A stretch of DNA of 64,000 nt, from NCBI GenBank assembly GCA_036504335.1, contig DASXVJ010000001.1, positions 62,001-126,000 on the forward strand, in the 5' to 3' direction. The stretch is from Fen-183 sp036504335 (GTDB lineage Bacteria; Acidobacteriota; Thermoanaerobaculia; UBA5066). The notes under the pieces were generated by a model, which did no database searches, had not been told where the DNA came from, and saw nothing but the letters and a program-made list of their open reading frames with translations. Made by a program: the position numbers and the translations under genes. The first letter of the stretch is position 1; the number at the start of each line of letters is the position of its first letter. Positions 7,582 through 16,189 of the stretch are shown in pieces.

Positions 7582-10500
7582 TCAGAGCGTGCCCTGCACG
7601 TACCTCAGGTTCGTGAGCGCGACGAGGTAGTCCCGCTTCGCCTTGGCGAGGTTTCCCTCGGCCTGGCGCACGTTCAGGAGGGCGTCGTCGACCTCGAGGC
7701 GCGTCTTCACGCCGAACTCCTGCCCCTTCTCGGACATCTCGAGAAAGCGCCGGGCCTGGTCCACGTTCCCCGAGAGCGCGGCGACGATCTCGCCGGCGAC
7801 CTTCGCCTGGTCGAGAACGGTCCGGACCTCGACGTTGATCCCGTCGCGCAGCTTGGCGAGGTCGAGCTCCGCGCGCGTCAGGTCGCTCTTCGCCTGGAGG
7901 ACCCGGCCGCGCGTCGCGAGGCCGTCGAAGAAGGGGAAGGAGAATGCGACGCCGACCCCCCACTTCTTCCCGTCGACCGCGATCGGCTCGGCCTCGAGCC
8001 ACGTCCATCCGGCGTTCGCCCGCAGGTCCAGCCGGGGTTTGTCGTCGGCGTTCCGGATCTTCACGAATTCGCGGTAGACCCCGACGCCGTGCTCGAGCCC
8101 TTTCACGTCCGGCCGGCGCTCGAGGGCCGTGTGGACCGCGGCGTCGAACGACGGAATCTCTTCCGGCCCGGATTCGAGCGCCCCGGTCACGTCGAGCGCC
8201 GCGGTCTCCTCCGCGAGAACGAGCCTCAGGCGGTCGAGGGCGATCAGGACGAGGTTCGCGCTGCGGAGCACCTCGGGTTTCTGGTTGTCGAGCGCGACGC
8301 GCGCCGCGAGGACGTCGTAGTCCGTCGCCGTGCCGAGCGCGTGCCGCTGCTCGGCCTGCGCGAGCTGCTGCTCCCTCAGCCGGAGCGTCTCTTTCGAGAT
8401 CTCCGCGAGCCTTCGCGCGAGGAGGACGTCGTAGAAGGCCTCGGTGACGTCGCGCACGGCGGCCTGCCGGAAGTGCTCGAGCTGGTCGGCCGCCGCCGCG
8501 ATCCCCTGCTTGGCGGCGCGGACGGCCGCGCCCACCTTGCCCCACGCGAAAAGCGTCTGGGACATCGTGAGAGAGGCGGCCTGCGTCGTCTGTCCCGACG
8601 GAAAGAGGCCGCCCGTGAGCGCGGCGTACGTGCCGTCCCACGAGCGCGCCCAGCCGGCCTCCGCCGAGACGGTCGGGAGGGCCGCCGCGCGCTCCTCGAC
8701 GTACTTCCCGCGGACCCAGTCCTGGTAGCTCCTCGCCTTCTCGACGTCGCGGTTCTTGTCCATCGCGATCGCGACGGCGTCCTCGAGCGTCAGGACCCGG
8801 GGCGCCGGTGCGGCCGCGGGCTCCCCGGCGCCCGCGAGAGCCCGGCCGCCCGGGACGAGGAGAGAGGCCGCGAGCAGCACGGACGCCGCCGTCTTCGCGG
8901 CAGCCGTGGATCCGTGCGCGTCCGCGTCCTGCGCGTTCGCCTTGGCCCAGCGCCGGTGGATCCACGCGGCGAAGTCGTCGAAGAGCGTGTAGACGACAGG
9001 GACGACGAGGAGCGTGAGGACCGTCGACGTGATGAGGCCGCCGATGACGGCCCGCCCCATCGGAGATCGCATCTCGGCCCCCTGGCCGAGGCCGAGGGCG
9101 AGGGGCAGCATCCCGAAGATCATGGCGAGCGTCGTCATCATGATCGGGCGGAGCCGCGTCCTCCCCGCGGTGACGAGCGCGGTCCGGCGGTCCATCCCCC
9201 GCGTGCGGAGCACCTTCGTGTAATCGACGAGGAGGATCGCGTTCTTCGTGACGAGGCCCATCAGGAGGATGAGCCCGATGAGCGACATGATGTTCACCGT
9301 GTCGCCCGTCAGCGCGAGCATCCCGGCCATCCCGACGATCGACAGCGGGAGCGACAGCATGATCGAGAGCGGCTCGATGAAGGACTCGAACTGGGCCGCG
9401 AGAATGAGGTAGACGAAGACGACCGCGAGGAGGAGCGCCTCGGCCATGTATCCGAAGCTCTCTTCCATCCGTTCGGCCTCGCCCGGGAAGTAGATCCGGT
9501 AGCCGGGGACCATCGGGATCTTCGCGGAAACCTCCCGGATCCTCTGGACGGCCGTTCCGAGCGGAACCCCGTCGAGGTTCGCGGTGAGGAGGACCTCGCG
9601 CGAGAGGTCGCGGCGCGAAATCTCCGAGGGCGTCGTCGCGCGCTCGGCCCGGACGAGCTCCGAGAGCGGGACGAGGGCGTGCCCCTTCTTCCCGCCCGGT
9701 ACGGCGATCCTGAGGTCGCCGATCTGCGAGACGTCGCGGCGCATCGCGAGCGGGAGGCGGACCCTCACGTCGACCGCTTCGCCCTCCTCGTCCTCGTACG
9801 TCGTCACGGCCTGCCCGCCGACGAGGGCGCCGATCGTCCGGGCGATCGCGGGCGTCGAGAGGCCGGCGTCCGACGCGCGCTCGCGGTCCACGACGAGGCG
9901 GTATTCGGGCAGGTCGAGCTCGAGCGTCATCTCGAGGTCCACGATGCCGGGGACGCCGTAAACGGCTTCCTTGAGCTCGGCGGCGTACTTCTTCAGGAGC
10001 GGGATCTCCTCGCCGCGGATCGACACCATGATCGGCTTCTCGGCGAACTCGTCGGTCTGGATCTCGACCGACGGGATGATCCCGGCGATCGGGGCGATCC
10101 GCCGGCGGGCCTCGGCCGCGAGGACGGTCGCGTGTTTCTTCCTCTCCTTCGCCTCGACGAGCTTGACGTAGACGCGCGCGTCGCGGACGGTGCCGGTCTC
10201 GCCCGCGCCGATCGAGGCGTACGTGTGCTTCACCTCGGGCATCTTCTTCAGCTCGGCGAGCACGGCGCCCATGCGGCCGCGCGTCTCCTCGAACGACGCG
10301 TCCGGGGCCGTCTTGAACCTGATCTGGAACTCCGCCTGGTCCGCGTTGACCATGAACTCGCTCTGGAGCGTCCCGAACAGGAGCAGCCCGCCGAAGAACG
10401 CGGCCGCCGCGAGACCGAGGACGATCCGGCGGTGGTCGAGGGCCCAGCCGACGAGGGCCCGGTACCGGTCGGCCGTGCGGTCGAACCAGCCGTTGAAGCG

Positions 10501-12021
10501 GTCGAGGACGCGCGCCACCGCGCTGCGCTTCCCTTTCCGCTCGACGTCCGGGTCCACCCAGCGCGACGAAAGCATCGGGTCGAGCGTGAAGGAGACGAAG
10601 AGGGAGACGAGGACCGCGAAGGCGACGGTCATCCCGAACTGGAAGAAGAAGCGGCCCATGATGCCCTTCATGAACGCCACCGGGACGAAGACCGCGATGA
10701 TCGACAGGCTCGTCGCGAGGACCGCGAGGCCGATCTCCGCCGTGCCGTCGCGGGCGGCCGACATGTGGTCCTGCCCCTTCTCGAGGTGCCGGACGATGTT
10801 CTCGCGGACGACGATCGCGTCGTCGATCAGGAGGCCGATGGCGAGAGACAGCGCCATGAGCGTCATGACGTTCAGCGTCATCCCGAGGAAGTGCATCGCG
10901 ATGAACGACGAGATGACCGAGATCGGGAGCGTGAGGCCCGTGATGACGGTCGACCGCCACGAGTTGAGGAAGCAGAAGACGATGAGGACGGTGAGGATGC
11001 CGCCGAGGATCAGCGTGTTCGTGACGTCGTGGACGGACTCCTTGATCATCACGGAGCCGTCCCGCACGAGCTGGATCTCGACGGACGGCGGGAGCTCGGT
11101 CCGGAGGCGGTCGATCTCCTTCGTGACGGCTTCGACGACGCCGACCGTGTTCGCCTTGCTCTGCTTGAAGACGTCGAGCGCGACGGCCGGGACGCCGTTG
11201 ACGAGCGCGAGCTTGCGCCGCTCCTCGACGCCGTCCCTCACGTCGGCGACCTCCCCGAGCGTCACGGCGACGCCGCCGCGGGTCGCGACGACCATCGACC
11301 GGAAACCTGGCACCTCCTTTGGCTTTCCGGAGACGCGCACCGGCAGCTCCTGGCCGCCGCCGTCGAGCCGCCCGAGGGGCGTGTTCACGTTCTCGCCGGA
11401 GAGCCCCGCGACGACCTCGTCCACGCCGAGGCCGAGGGCGTCGAGCCGCGCCCGGTCGACGTCGACGCTCACCTCGCGCTTGCTCCCGCCCACGAGGTCG
11501 ACCTTGCCCACTCCGGGAAGGTTTTCGAGGCGGCGCTTGACCTTGCGGTCGACGAGCGTCGTCAGCTCGCGCGGCGTCATTTCGTCGGAACGGACCGCGA
11601 GCGACACGACCGCCATCCCGCCGATGTCGAGCTTCTGGATCACGGGCTCGTCGATGCCCTGAGGAAGGTCGTTGCGGATCGCCGAGATCTTCGAGCGCGC
11701 GTCCTGCGCCGCGTCGTTGATCTTCACCTCGAGGTTGAACTCGACGATGACCGTCGAGAGCCCCTCGCGCGACGTCGAGAAGACGTGCTTGACGCCCGAG
11801 ATCGGGTTTACGGCCTGCTCGAGCTTCTTCGTGACCTCACGCTCGACCGTCTCGGGCGAGGCGCCCGGGAACCGCGTGTAGATGGAGAGGACCGGGATCT
11901 CGACGTCCGGGAACATGTCGATCGCGAGGCGCCGGTACGAGAAGACGCCGAGCGTGACGAGGGCGAGCATGAGCACGGTCGCGAAGACGGGCTTCCGGAT
12001 GGAGAGGTTCGAGAGGAACAT
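7582..12021 (-). CDS. RND efflux pump permease fused in frame to a TolC-family outer-membrane channel
   Basis: 1479 residues in one uninterrupted frame. Residues 1 to about 1025 form a complete HAE-1/AcrB-type RND pump: N-terminal TM1 (RKPVFATVLMLAL), TM4 with the proton-relay pair in GLLIDDAIVVREN (about 396-410), two large periplasmic loops, and the last helix ending DDFAAWIHRRWAK. After a short Ala-rich linker a hydrophobic, signal-peptide-like segment (about 1041-1061, VLLAASLLVPGGRALA) leads into a full outer membrane efflux protein: LTLEDAVAIAMDKN start and two OEP coiled-coil repeats to the end. An adaptor gene and a TetR gene lie directly upstream, four bases and an ATGA overlap apart. 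The fused protein must either be cut or span both membranes. Confidence 0.93.
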   Translation of the reverse strand: MFLSNLSIRKPVFATVLMLALVTLGVFSYRRLAIDMFPDVEIPVLSIYTRFPGASPETVEREVTKKLEQAVNPISGVKHVFSTSREGLSTVIVEFNLEVKINDAAQDARSKISAIRNDLPQGIDEPVIQKLDIGGMAVVSLAVRSDEMTPRELTTLVDRKVKRRLENLPGVGKVDLVGGSKREVSVDVDRARLDALGLGVDEVVAGLSGENVNTPLGRLDGGGQELPVRVSGKPKEVPGFRSMVVATRGGVAVTLGEVADVRDGVEERRKLALVNGVPAVALDVFKQSKANTVGVVEAVTKEIDRLRTELPPSVEIQLVRDGSVMIKESVHDVTNTLILGGILTVLIVFCFLNSWRSTVITGLTLPISVISSFIAMHFLGMTLNVMTLMALSLAIGLLIDDAIVVRENIVRHLEKGQDHMSAARDGTAEIGLAVLATSLSIIAVFVPVAFMKGIMGRFFFQFGMTVAFAVLVSLFVSFTLDPMLSSRWVDPDVERKGKRSAVARVLDRFNGWFDRTADRYRALVGWALDHRRIVLGLAAAAFFGGLLLFGTLQSEFMVNADQAEFQIRFKTAPDASFEETRGRMGAVLAELKKMPEVKHTYASIGAGETGTVRDARVYVKLVEAKERKKHATVLAAEARRRIAPIAGIIPSVEIQTDEFAEKPIMVSIRGEEIPLLKKYAAELKEAVYGVPGIVDLEMTLELDLPEYRLVVDRERASDAGLSTPAIARTIGALVGGQAVTTYEDEEGEAVDVRVRLPLAMRRDVSQIGDLRIAVPGGKKGHALVPLSELVRAERATTPSEISRRDLSREVLLTANLDGVPLGTAVQRIREVSAKIPMVPGYRIYFPGEAERMEESFGYMAEALLLAVVFVYLILAAQFESFIEPLSIMLSLPLSIVGMAGMLALTGDTVNIMSLIGLILLMGLVTKNAILLVDYTKVLRTRGMDRRTALVTAGRTRLRPIMMTTLAMIFGMLPLALGLGQGAEMRSPMGRAVIGGLITSTVLTLLVVPVVYTLFDDFAAWIHRRWAKANAQDADAHGSTAAAKTAASVLLAASLLVPGGRALAGAGEPAAAPAPRVLTLEDAVAIAMDKNRDVEKARSYQDWVRGKYVEERAAALPTVSAEAGWARSWDGTYAALTGGLFPSGQTTQAASLTMSQTLFAWGKVGAAVRAAKQGIAAAADQLEHFRQAAVRDVTEAFYDVLLARRLAEISKETLRLREQQLAQAEQRHALGTATDYDVLAARVALDNQKPEVLRSANLVLIALDRLRLVLAEETAALDVTGALESGPEEIPSFDAAVHTALERRPDVKGLEHGVGVYREFVKIRNADDKPRLDLRANAGWTWLEAEPIAVDGKKWGVGVAFSFPFFDGLATRGRVLQAKSDLTRAELDLAKLRDGINVEVRTVLDQAKVAGEIVAALSGNVDQARRFLEMSEKGQEFGVKTRLEVDDALLNVRQAEGNLAKAKRDYLVALTNLRYVQGTL

Positions 12022-12024
12022 GGG

Positions 12025-13131
12025 TCACGCCTTCGCGGGGGTCTGCACGCGGTCACCCTCGCGCAGGCTGAACCCGCCCCGCGTCACGACGTCCTGACCC
12101 GCCGCGAGGCCCTTCACGATCTCCACGCGGTCTCCGGTCGCCGAGCCCGTCTCGACGAGGAGGCGCTTCGCGGCGCCGCCTTCCACGACGAACACGCCGG
12201 CCGAGCGGGCCGCCGTGTCCCAGGAGACGAGCGCCGAGCGGGGGACGACGAGGATCCCGCTTCTCTTCCCGGTGACGATCCGTCCCTTGACGAAGAGCCC
12301 GGCCTTGAGCGATTCGTCCGGGTTCGGCACCTCGGTCTTCACCTTCACGGTCCGGCTCGCCTCGTCCGCCGCCGGGTTGATGAACGAGACCCGGCCCGCG
12401 AACTCCCGGCCCGGGAACGCGTCGCTCGAGAAGGCGAACGGCTGGCCCGGCTTCAGCTCCGCCATGCGCGCCGACGGCACGCTCGCCGTCAGCTCGAGAA
12501 GCCGGTTGTCGACGATGCGGAACATCGGCGGAGGATTTCCCATGTTCTCGACGAAGTCCCCCACGTTGACGTTGCGCGTCGCGACCACGCCGTCGATCGG
12601 AGCGCGGAGGACGGCCTTCGTCCTCCGGGTCTCGGCCATCGCGAGCTGGGCCTTCGCGGCCGCTTCGCCCGCCCGCGCGGCTTCGTCGGCCGTCTTCGCC
12701 TCGTCGAGCCCCTGCTGCGTCGCGAGCCCGGCCTGCTTCAGCTTGGCGCTCCGGTCCAGCTCGCGCGCCGCGCGCTGCACGCCCACCTCGGCCTGGAGCG
12801 CGGCCGCGCGCGAGGCGGCCACGGCCGCGTCCGCCTCGCGCGTGTCGAGGCGGGCGAGCGGCGTGCCGGCCCTCACGCGCACCCACTGCGTGACGTAGAC
12901 CTCGGCGACGGTGCCGCTGTACTCCGTCCGCACGTCGGCCTCGCTGCGCGCCGCGAGCGTGCCGACGACGTCGACCGTCTGCTCGAGATCGGCCGTCACG
13001 ACCTTCGCGGTCTCGACCGCGACGGGCGGCCGGCCCCCGCCTGGGGCGCCGTTTCCTGCGACGGGCTTGCCGCAACCGGCGGCCGCGAGAGCGAGGACAC
13101 TCGAGAGGAGGGCGGCGATCGAACGCGTCAT
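12025..13131 (-). CDS. RND periplasmic adaptor lipoprotein (AcrA/MdtA-like)
   Basis: 368 residues. Lipoprotein signal ending LAAAGC (Cys20), so anchored in the inner membrane by lipid. Then lipoyl half-motifs, an alpha-hairpin (about residues 95-165), second lipoyl half with RAPIDGVV, beta-barrel (PGREFAGRVSFINPAADEASRTV, the usual AcrA-type barrel signature) and membrane-proximal domain. It should dock the RND pump to the channel domain encoded by the next gene. Its start overlaps the TetR stop (ATGA), and the RND gene follows after three bases, so the three genes form one operon. Confidence 0.92.
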   Translation of the reverse strand: MTRSIAALLSSVLALAAAGCGKPVAGNGAPGGGRPPVAVETAKVVTADLEQTVDVVGTLAARSEADVRTEYSGTVAEVYVTQWVRVRAGTPLARLDTREADAAVAASRAAALQAEVGVQRAARELDRSAKLKQAGLATQQGLDEAKTADEAARAGEAAAKAQLAMAETRRTKAVLRAPIDGVVATRNVNVGDFVENMGNPPPMFRIVDNRLLELTASVPSARMAELKPGQPFAFSSDAFPGREFAGRVSFINPAADEASRTVKVKTEVPNPDESLKAGLFVKGRIVTGKRSGILVVPRSALVSWDTAARSAGVFVVEGGAAKRLLVETGSATGDRVEIVKGLAAGQDVVTRGGFSLREGDRVQTPAKA

Positions 13132-13748
13132 CGGAGGGTCTCCTTGAAGGCGGGGCCCGGCGCAGCCAAGCCCTCGAAGAGGAGGTCGAGCGCGCGGCGG
13201 AGGCCGTCCTTGCCGACGCCGAGCTCCGGCCGCGCGAGCGCGAGGTCCATCGTGAACGAGAGGACGCCCATGAGGGCGAACGTCATGTCGGCGGGGTCGG
13301 CGGCGCGGAGCTCTCCGGCGGCGATGCCCTCGCGGACGATCTCCCTGAGGACGACGAGGAGCTTGTTGTGGAACGTCTGGAAGTCGAAGGGCGGCGCGCC
13401 CTGCGCGGGCCCCCAGAAGACGGCGTTGATGAGCCGCACGCTCGCCTTCCTCTCCTCGAAGGCCTCGAACATCCCGACGAGGAACCTCTCCAGCCGTTCG
13501 CGGACGGGCCCGGCGCCGGGGCGGGTCTTCGCGATCACCTCGTCGGCGTAGCGCGCGAGGTCGTTCAGGATCGCGAGGTAGAGGCTCTCCTTGCTCGCGA
13601 AGCGGTAGTACAGGGCGGGCTTCGAAACCCCAGCCCTCTCGACGATCTCCCGGACAGAAGTCGCCGTGTACCCGCGCTCCGTGAAGAGCTGGATCGCGGC
13701 GCTCAGAAGTCGCTGTTCTACAGAGTGTTCCGTGGCTTCCGAGGGCAT
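13128..13748 (-). CDS. TetR/AcrR-family transcriptional repressor
   Basis: 206 residues. N-terminal TetR helix-turn-helix: LLSAAIQLFTERGYTATSVREIVERAGVS followed by KPALYYRFASKESLY, residues 14-62, with the ligand-binding helical domain behind it. It is the first gene of the efflux operon and overlaps the adaptor gene by four bases. GGAGG sits nine bases before the ATG. A perfect TetR-type operator lies about 45 bases upstream, so it very likely represses its own operon and releases it on binding a pump substrate. Confidence 0.93.
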   Translation of the reverse strand: MPSEATEHSVEQRLLSAAIQLFTERGYTATSVREIVERAGVSKPALYYRFASKESLYLAILNDLARYADEVIAKTRPGAGPVRERLERFLVGMFEAFEERKASVRLINAVFWGPAQGAPPFDFQTFHNKLLVVLREIVREGIAAGELRAADPADMTFALMGVLSFTMDLALARPELGVGKDGLRRALDLLFEGLAAPGPAFKETLR

Positions 13749-13777
13749 TCTGATGGCCTCCAGACCCCCGGTCGCTC

Positions 13778-13792
13778 GTTCCTCAAAGGAAC
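13778..13792. repeat. Inverted repeat GTTCC-N5-GGAAC next to the TetR operator
   Basis: Perfect 5-bp arms with a 5-base spacer, sharing its last two bases with the start of the TetR-type palindrome at 13791. It could be a second regulator site or a hairpin in the 5' leader of the operon transcript. Confidence 0.4.
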
Positions 13793-13807
13793 TACCGACC
13801 GGTAAGT
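13791..13807. promoter_or_regulatory. TetR-family operator, palindrome around TACCG-N2-CGGTA
   Basis: ACTACCGACCGGTAAGT: core arms TACCG (13793-13797) and CGGTA (13800-13804) are a perfect inverted repeat, and the flanking AC/GT pairs extend it. TTACCGnnCGGTAA-like palindromes are well-known operators for TetR/AcrR regulators of efflux genes. Position, between the tetR start and a TTTACT-like -35 on the minus strand, fits repression of the regulator-adaptor-pump operon. Confidence 0.7.
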
Positions 13808-13897
13808 AAAGCTGGGGCTGCGCCTCGGGGGCGTCAAGTGATCAAGATGCTCTAGTGCCCGCCCGGTCGCCGGCGCACGTGAGGCGGCGGCTCCTGT

Positions 13898-15184
13898 TCA
13901 GGTCTTCGTGATTTCCGTCTTCCCGCCGCAGTACGGCTGGAGCGCCTTCGGGATCGCGACGGAGCCGTCCCTGCGCTGGCCGTTCTCGAGAATCGCCACG
14001 AGCGTCCGCCCGACGGCCAGGCCGGAGCCATTCAGCGTGTGGACGAGCTCGTTCCTCGGCTTGCCGCCCGACTCGACCCGGACGCGGACCGCCGCGCGGC
14101 GCGCCTGGAAGTCCTCGAAGTTCGAGCAGGACGAGATCTCCTTGTAGGCGTCCTGCCCGGGCAGCCAGACCTCGAGGTCGAACGTCTTCGCGGACGAGAA
14201 CCCGAGGTCGCCGCGGCAGAGCGCGATCCGGCGGTACGGGAGCTCGAGCTTCTCGAGGATCGATTCGGCGTCGCGCGTGAGCGTCTCGAGCGCCTCGTAA
14301 GACTGGTCGGCCTTCGCGAACTTCACGAGCTCGACCTTGTCGAACTGGTGCTGCCGGATCATCCCGCGCGTGTCCTTGCCGGCGGCGCCCGCCTCGGCGC
14401 GGAAGCACGGCGTGTACGCGCAGTACGAGATCGGGAGCGCGCTCTCCGCGAGGATCTCGTCGCGGTGCATGTTCGTGACGGGCACCTCCGCCGTCGGCGT
14501 GAGGTACCAGTCCGTGCCCTCGAGCCTGAAGAGGTCCGCCTCGAACTTCGGAAGCTGCCCGGTGCCGAAGAGCGAGGCCGCGTTCACGATGAAGGGCGGC
14601 AGGAGCTCCGTGTAGCCGTGCTCGCGCGTGTGGACGTCGAGGAAGAACTGGATGAGCGCGCGCGACAGCAGCGACGCGCCGCCCTTGAGCACCGTGAACC
14701 GCGAGCCCGTGATCTTCGCCGCACGCTCGAAGTCGAGGATGCCGAGCGCCGGGCCGAGGTCCCAGTGGGCCTGCGGCGCGAAGTCGAACTTCGCCGGCTC
14801 GCCCCATGTCTTCACGACGACGTTCGCGGTCTCGTCGGCGCCCTCGGGGACGGAGGCGTGCGGGACGTTCGGGAGCGTCTCCTCAATGGGAGCAAATCGC
14901 GCGTCCAGGGCCTTCAGGGATTCCTCGAAAGCAAGAACGGCGGCGGCCAGCTCCTTGGAGCGGCGCTGCAGGTCGGAGGCGTCCTGGCCCGTGCGCCTGA
15001 GGATGCCCACCTTCTCAGAAATCCCGTTCTTCTCGGCGCGAGCCGCCTCCAGCTTCGTGATGGCCTCGCGGCGCTCGACGTCGATGGCGCGCCACGCCTC
15101 CAGCGCGCCGGGCGGAAGGTTGCGGCCGCGGTACAGGTCGGGCAGCCGCTCGAATTCCTTTCTCAGAAAATCTCTCGAGATCAT
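13898..15184 (-). CDS. serS: Seryl-tRNA synthetase
   Basis: 428 residues, normal length for bacterial SerRS. N-terminal tRNA-binding coiled-coil arm (about residues 25-105), then the class II catalytic core: GGASLLSRALIQFFLD motif 1 region, motif 2 around CFRAEAGAAGKDTRGMIRQHQF, and motif 3 GSGLAVGRTLVAILEN. Charges tRNA-Ser, and also tRNA-Sec as the first step of selenocysteine synthesis, relevant because a selenoprotein is encoded at 31.2 kb. The ATG at 15184 gives the standard MISRDFLRKEF start; an upstream in-frame ATG would add 13 unusual residues. Confidence 0.97.
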   Translation of the reverse strand: MISRDFLRKEFERLPDLYRGRNLPPGALEAWRAIDVERREAITKLEAARAEKNGISEKVGILRRTGQDASDLQRRSKELAAAVLAFEESLKALDARFAPIEETLPNVPHASVPEGADETANVVVKTWGEPAKFDFAPQAHWDLGPALGILDFERAAKITGSRFTVLKGGASLLSRALIQFFLDVHTREHGYTELLPPFIVNAASLFGTGQLPKFEADLFRLEGTDWYLTPTAEVPVTNMHRDEILAESALPISYCAYTPCFRAEAGAAGKDTRGMIRQHQFDKVELVKFAKADQSYEALETLTRDAESILEKLELPYRRIALCRGDLGFSSAKTFDLEVWLPGQDAYKEISSCSNFEDFQARRAAVRVRVESGGKPRNELVHTLNGSGLAVGRTLVAILENGQRRDGSVAIPKALQPYCGGKTEITKT

Positions 15185-15230
15185 GGAGCCGTGCATTCTG
15201 TCGGGCGCGCCGCCCGTATTCAAGCGGCAC

Positions 15231-15236
15231 TATCAT
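15231..15236 (+). promoter_or_regulatory. -10-like hexamer TATCAT before the first glycosyltransferase
   Basis: TATCAT ends eight bases before the TTG start at 15245 with no ribosome-binding site between. It supports the TTG start and a leaderless mRNA for the polysaccharide operon. Confidence 0.45.
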
Positions 15237-15244
15237 CGAACCGC

Positions 15245-16189
15245 TTGACCGCCCCCCGCGTCCTCGTCGCGATCGTGTCGTGGAATTCCGCCGGGCACCT
15301 GGCGGCGGCGATCCGCTCCGTCCCGCCGGGCGTGCCCGTCGTCGTCGTGGACAACGCGTCGACGGACGGGTCGGCGGAGGCGGCTCGGGCTGCGGGCGCG
15401 CGCGTCGTCGAAGCGGGACGAAACCTCGGCTTCGGCCCGGCCTGCAACCTCGCGGCGAAAGAGGGCGCCCCATCCGAGACGATCCTCTTCCTGAACCCGG
15501 ACGCCGCGCTCGTCGACGGCGCCTCCGCGCTCGCGGCCCTCCTCGAGGCCCTCGATGCCGACCCGGACGTCGCGGCCGCCGCGCCGCGCCTCGAGGGCGC
15601 CGGGCAGGAGCTCTTCCAGCTCCGGCGCCTCCCGAACGCGGGCTCGATCCTCCGCGAGGCGTTCCTCTTCGACCGCGTCTTTCCCTCGAATCGCTGGCTG
15701 AGTCGCGACCGGTACCTCGACCGGCCGCGCGACGAGGCGTTCGACGTCGAGCAGCCGGCTGCCGCCGCCTTCCTCGTGCGGCGCGCGGACTTCGAGGCCG
15801 TGGGCGGTTTCGATCCGGCGTTCGCTCCCGCGTGGTTCGAGGACGTGGACCTCTGCGCGAAGCTCCTCGAGCGCGGCGGCCGGATCCGCTACGTTCCGTC
15901 CGCGCGCGCGACGCACGTCGGCGGCGTCGCGATGGACTCCCTCTCCTGGAGCGACTTCCGGCCGCTCTACGTCCGCAACGAGCGGCGTTACCTCGCGCGG
16001 CACGCGTCCCTTCCTTTTCGCGCCCTCGCGTGGGCCGCGGCGTTCTCGGGCGCGCTCCTGAGGCTCGCGCTCATCCCCTTCGTGGGCGGCGATCACCCGC
16101 GCGCGGAGGTTGCGCGCGCCCAGGCCCGGGTGATGCGCGGCCTCCTCGGCCTCGGCTGGCGCTCCGCCCTCCTCCCGGGGGCCTCATGA
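15245..16189 (+). CDS. Family 2 glycosyltransferase (rhamnosyltransferase-like)
   Basis: 314 residues from a TTG start. GT-A fold: VAIVSWNSAGHL start, VVVVDNASTDGSA nucleotide-binding segment, NLGFGPACN, and the metal-binding acidic motif in LFLNPDAAL. The acceptor part carries FDPAFAPAWFEDVDLCAKLLERGG, the ED-x-D pattern of WbbL/RfbF-type rhamnosyltransferases. C-terminal hydrophobic helix (about residues 260-285) suggests membrane association. Cytoplasmic face of the inner membrane; adds a sugar to a lipid-linked oligosaccharide. Overlaps the next gene by four bases. Confidence 0.88.
   Translation: MTAPRVLVAIVSWNSAGHLAAAIRSVPPGVPVVVVDNASTDGSAEAARAAGARVVEAGRNLGFGPACNLAAKEGAPSETILFLNPDAALVDGASALAALLEALDADPDVAAAAPRLEGAGQELFQLRRLPNAGSILREAFLFDRVFPSNRWLSRDRYLDRPRDEAFDVEQPAAAAFLVRRADFEAVGGFDPAFAPAWFEDVDLCAKLLERGGRIRYVPSARATHVGGVAMDSLSWSDFRPLYVRNERRYLARHASLPFRALAWAAAFSGALLRLALIPFVGGDHPRAEVARAQARVMRGLLGLGWRSALLPGAS

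Noticed and set aside
8089..13551. A very long open frame on the plus strand opposite the efflux operon (about 1820 codons)
   Set aside because: GC-rich third positions on the coding strand suppress stops on the other; the translation is Arg/Glu/Asp-rich and has no domain, while the minus strand encodes the RND, adaptor and TetR genes.
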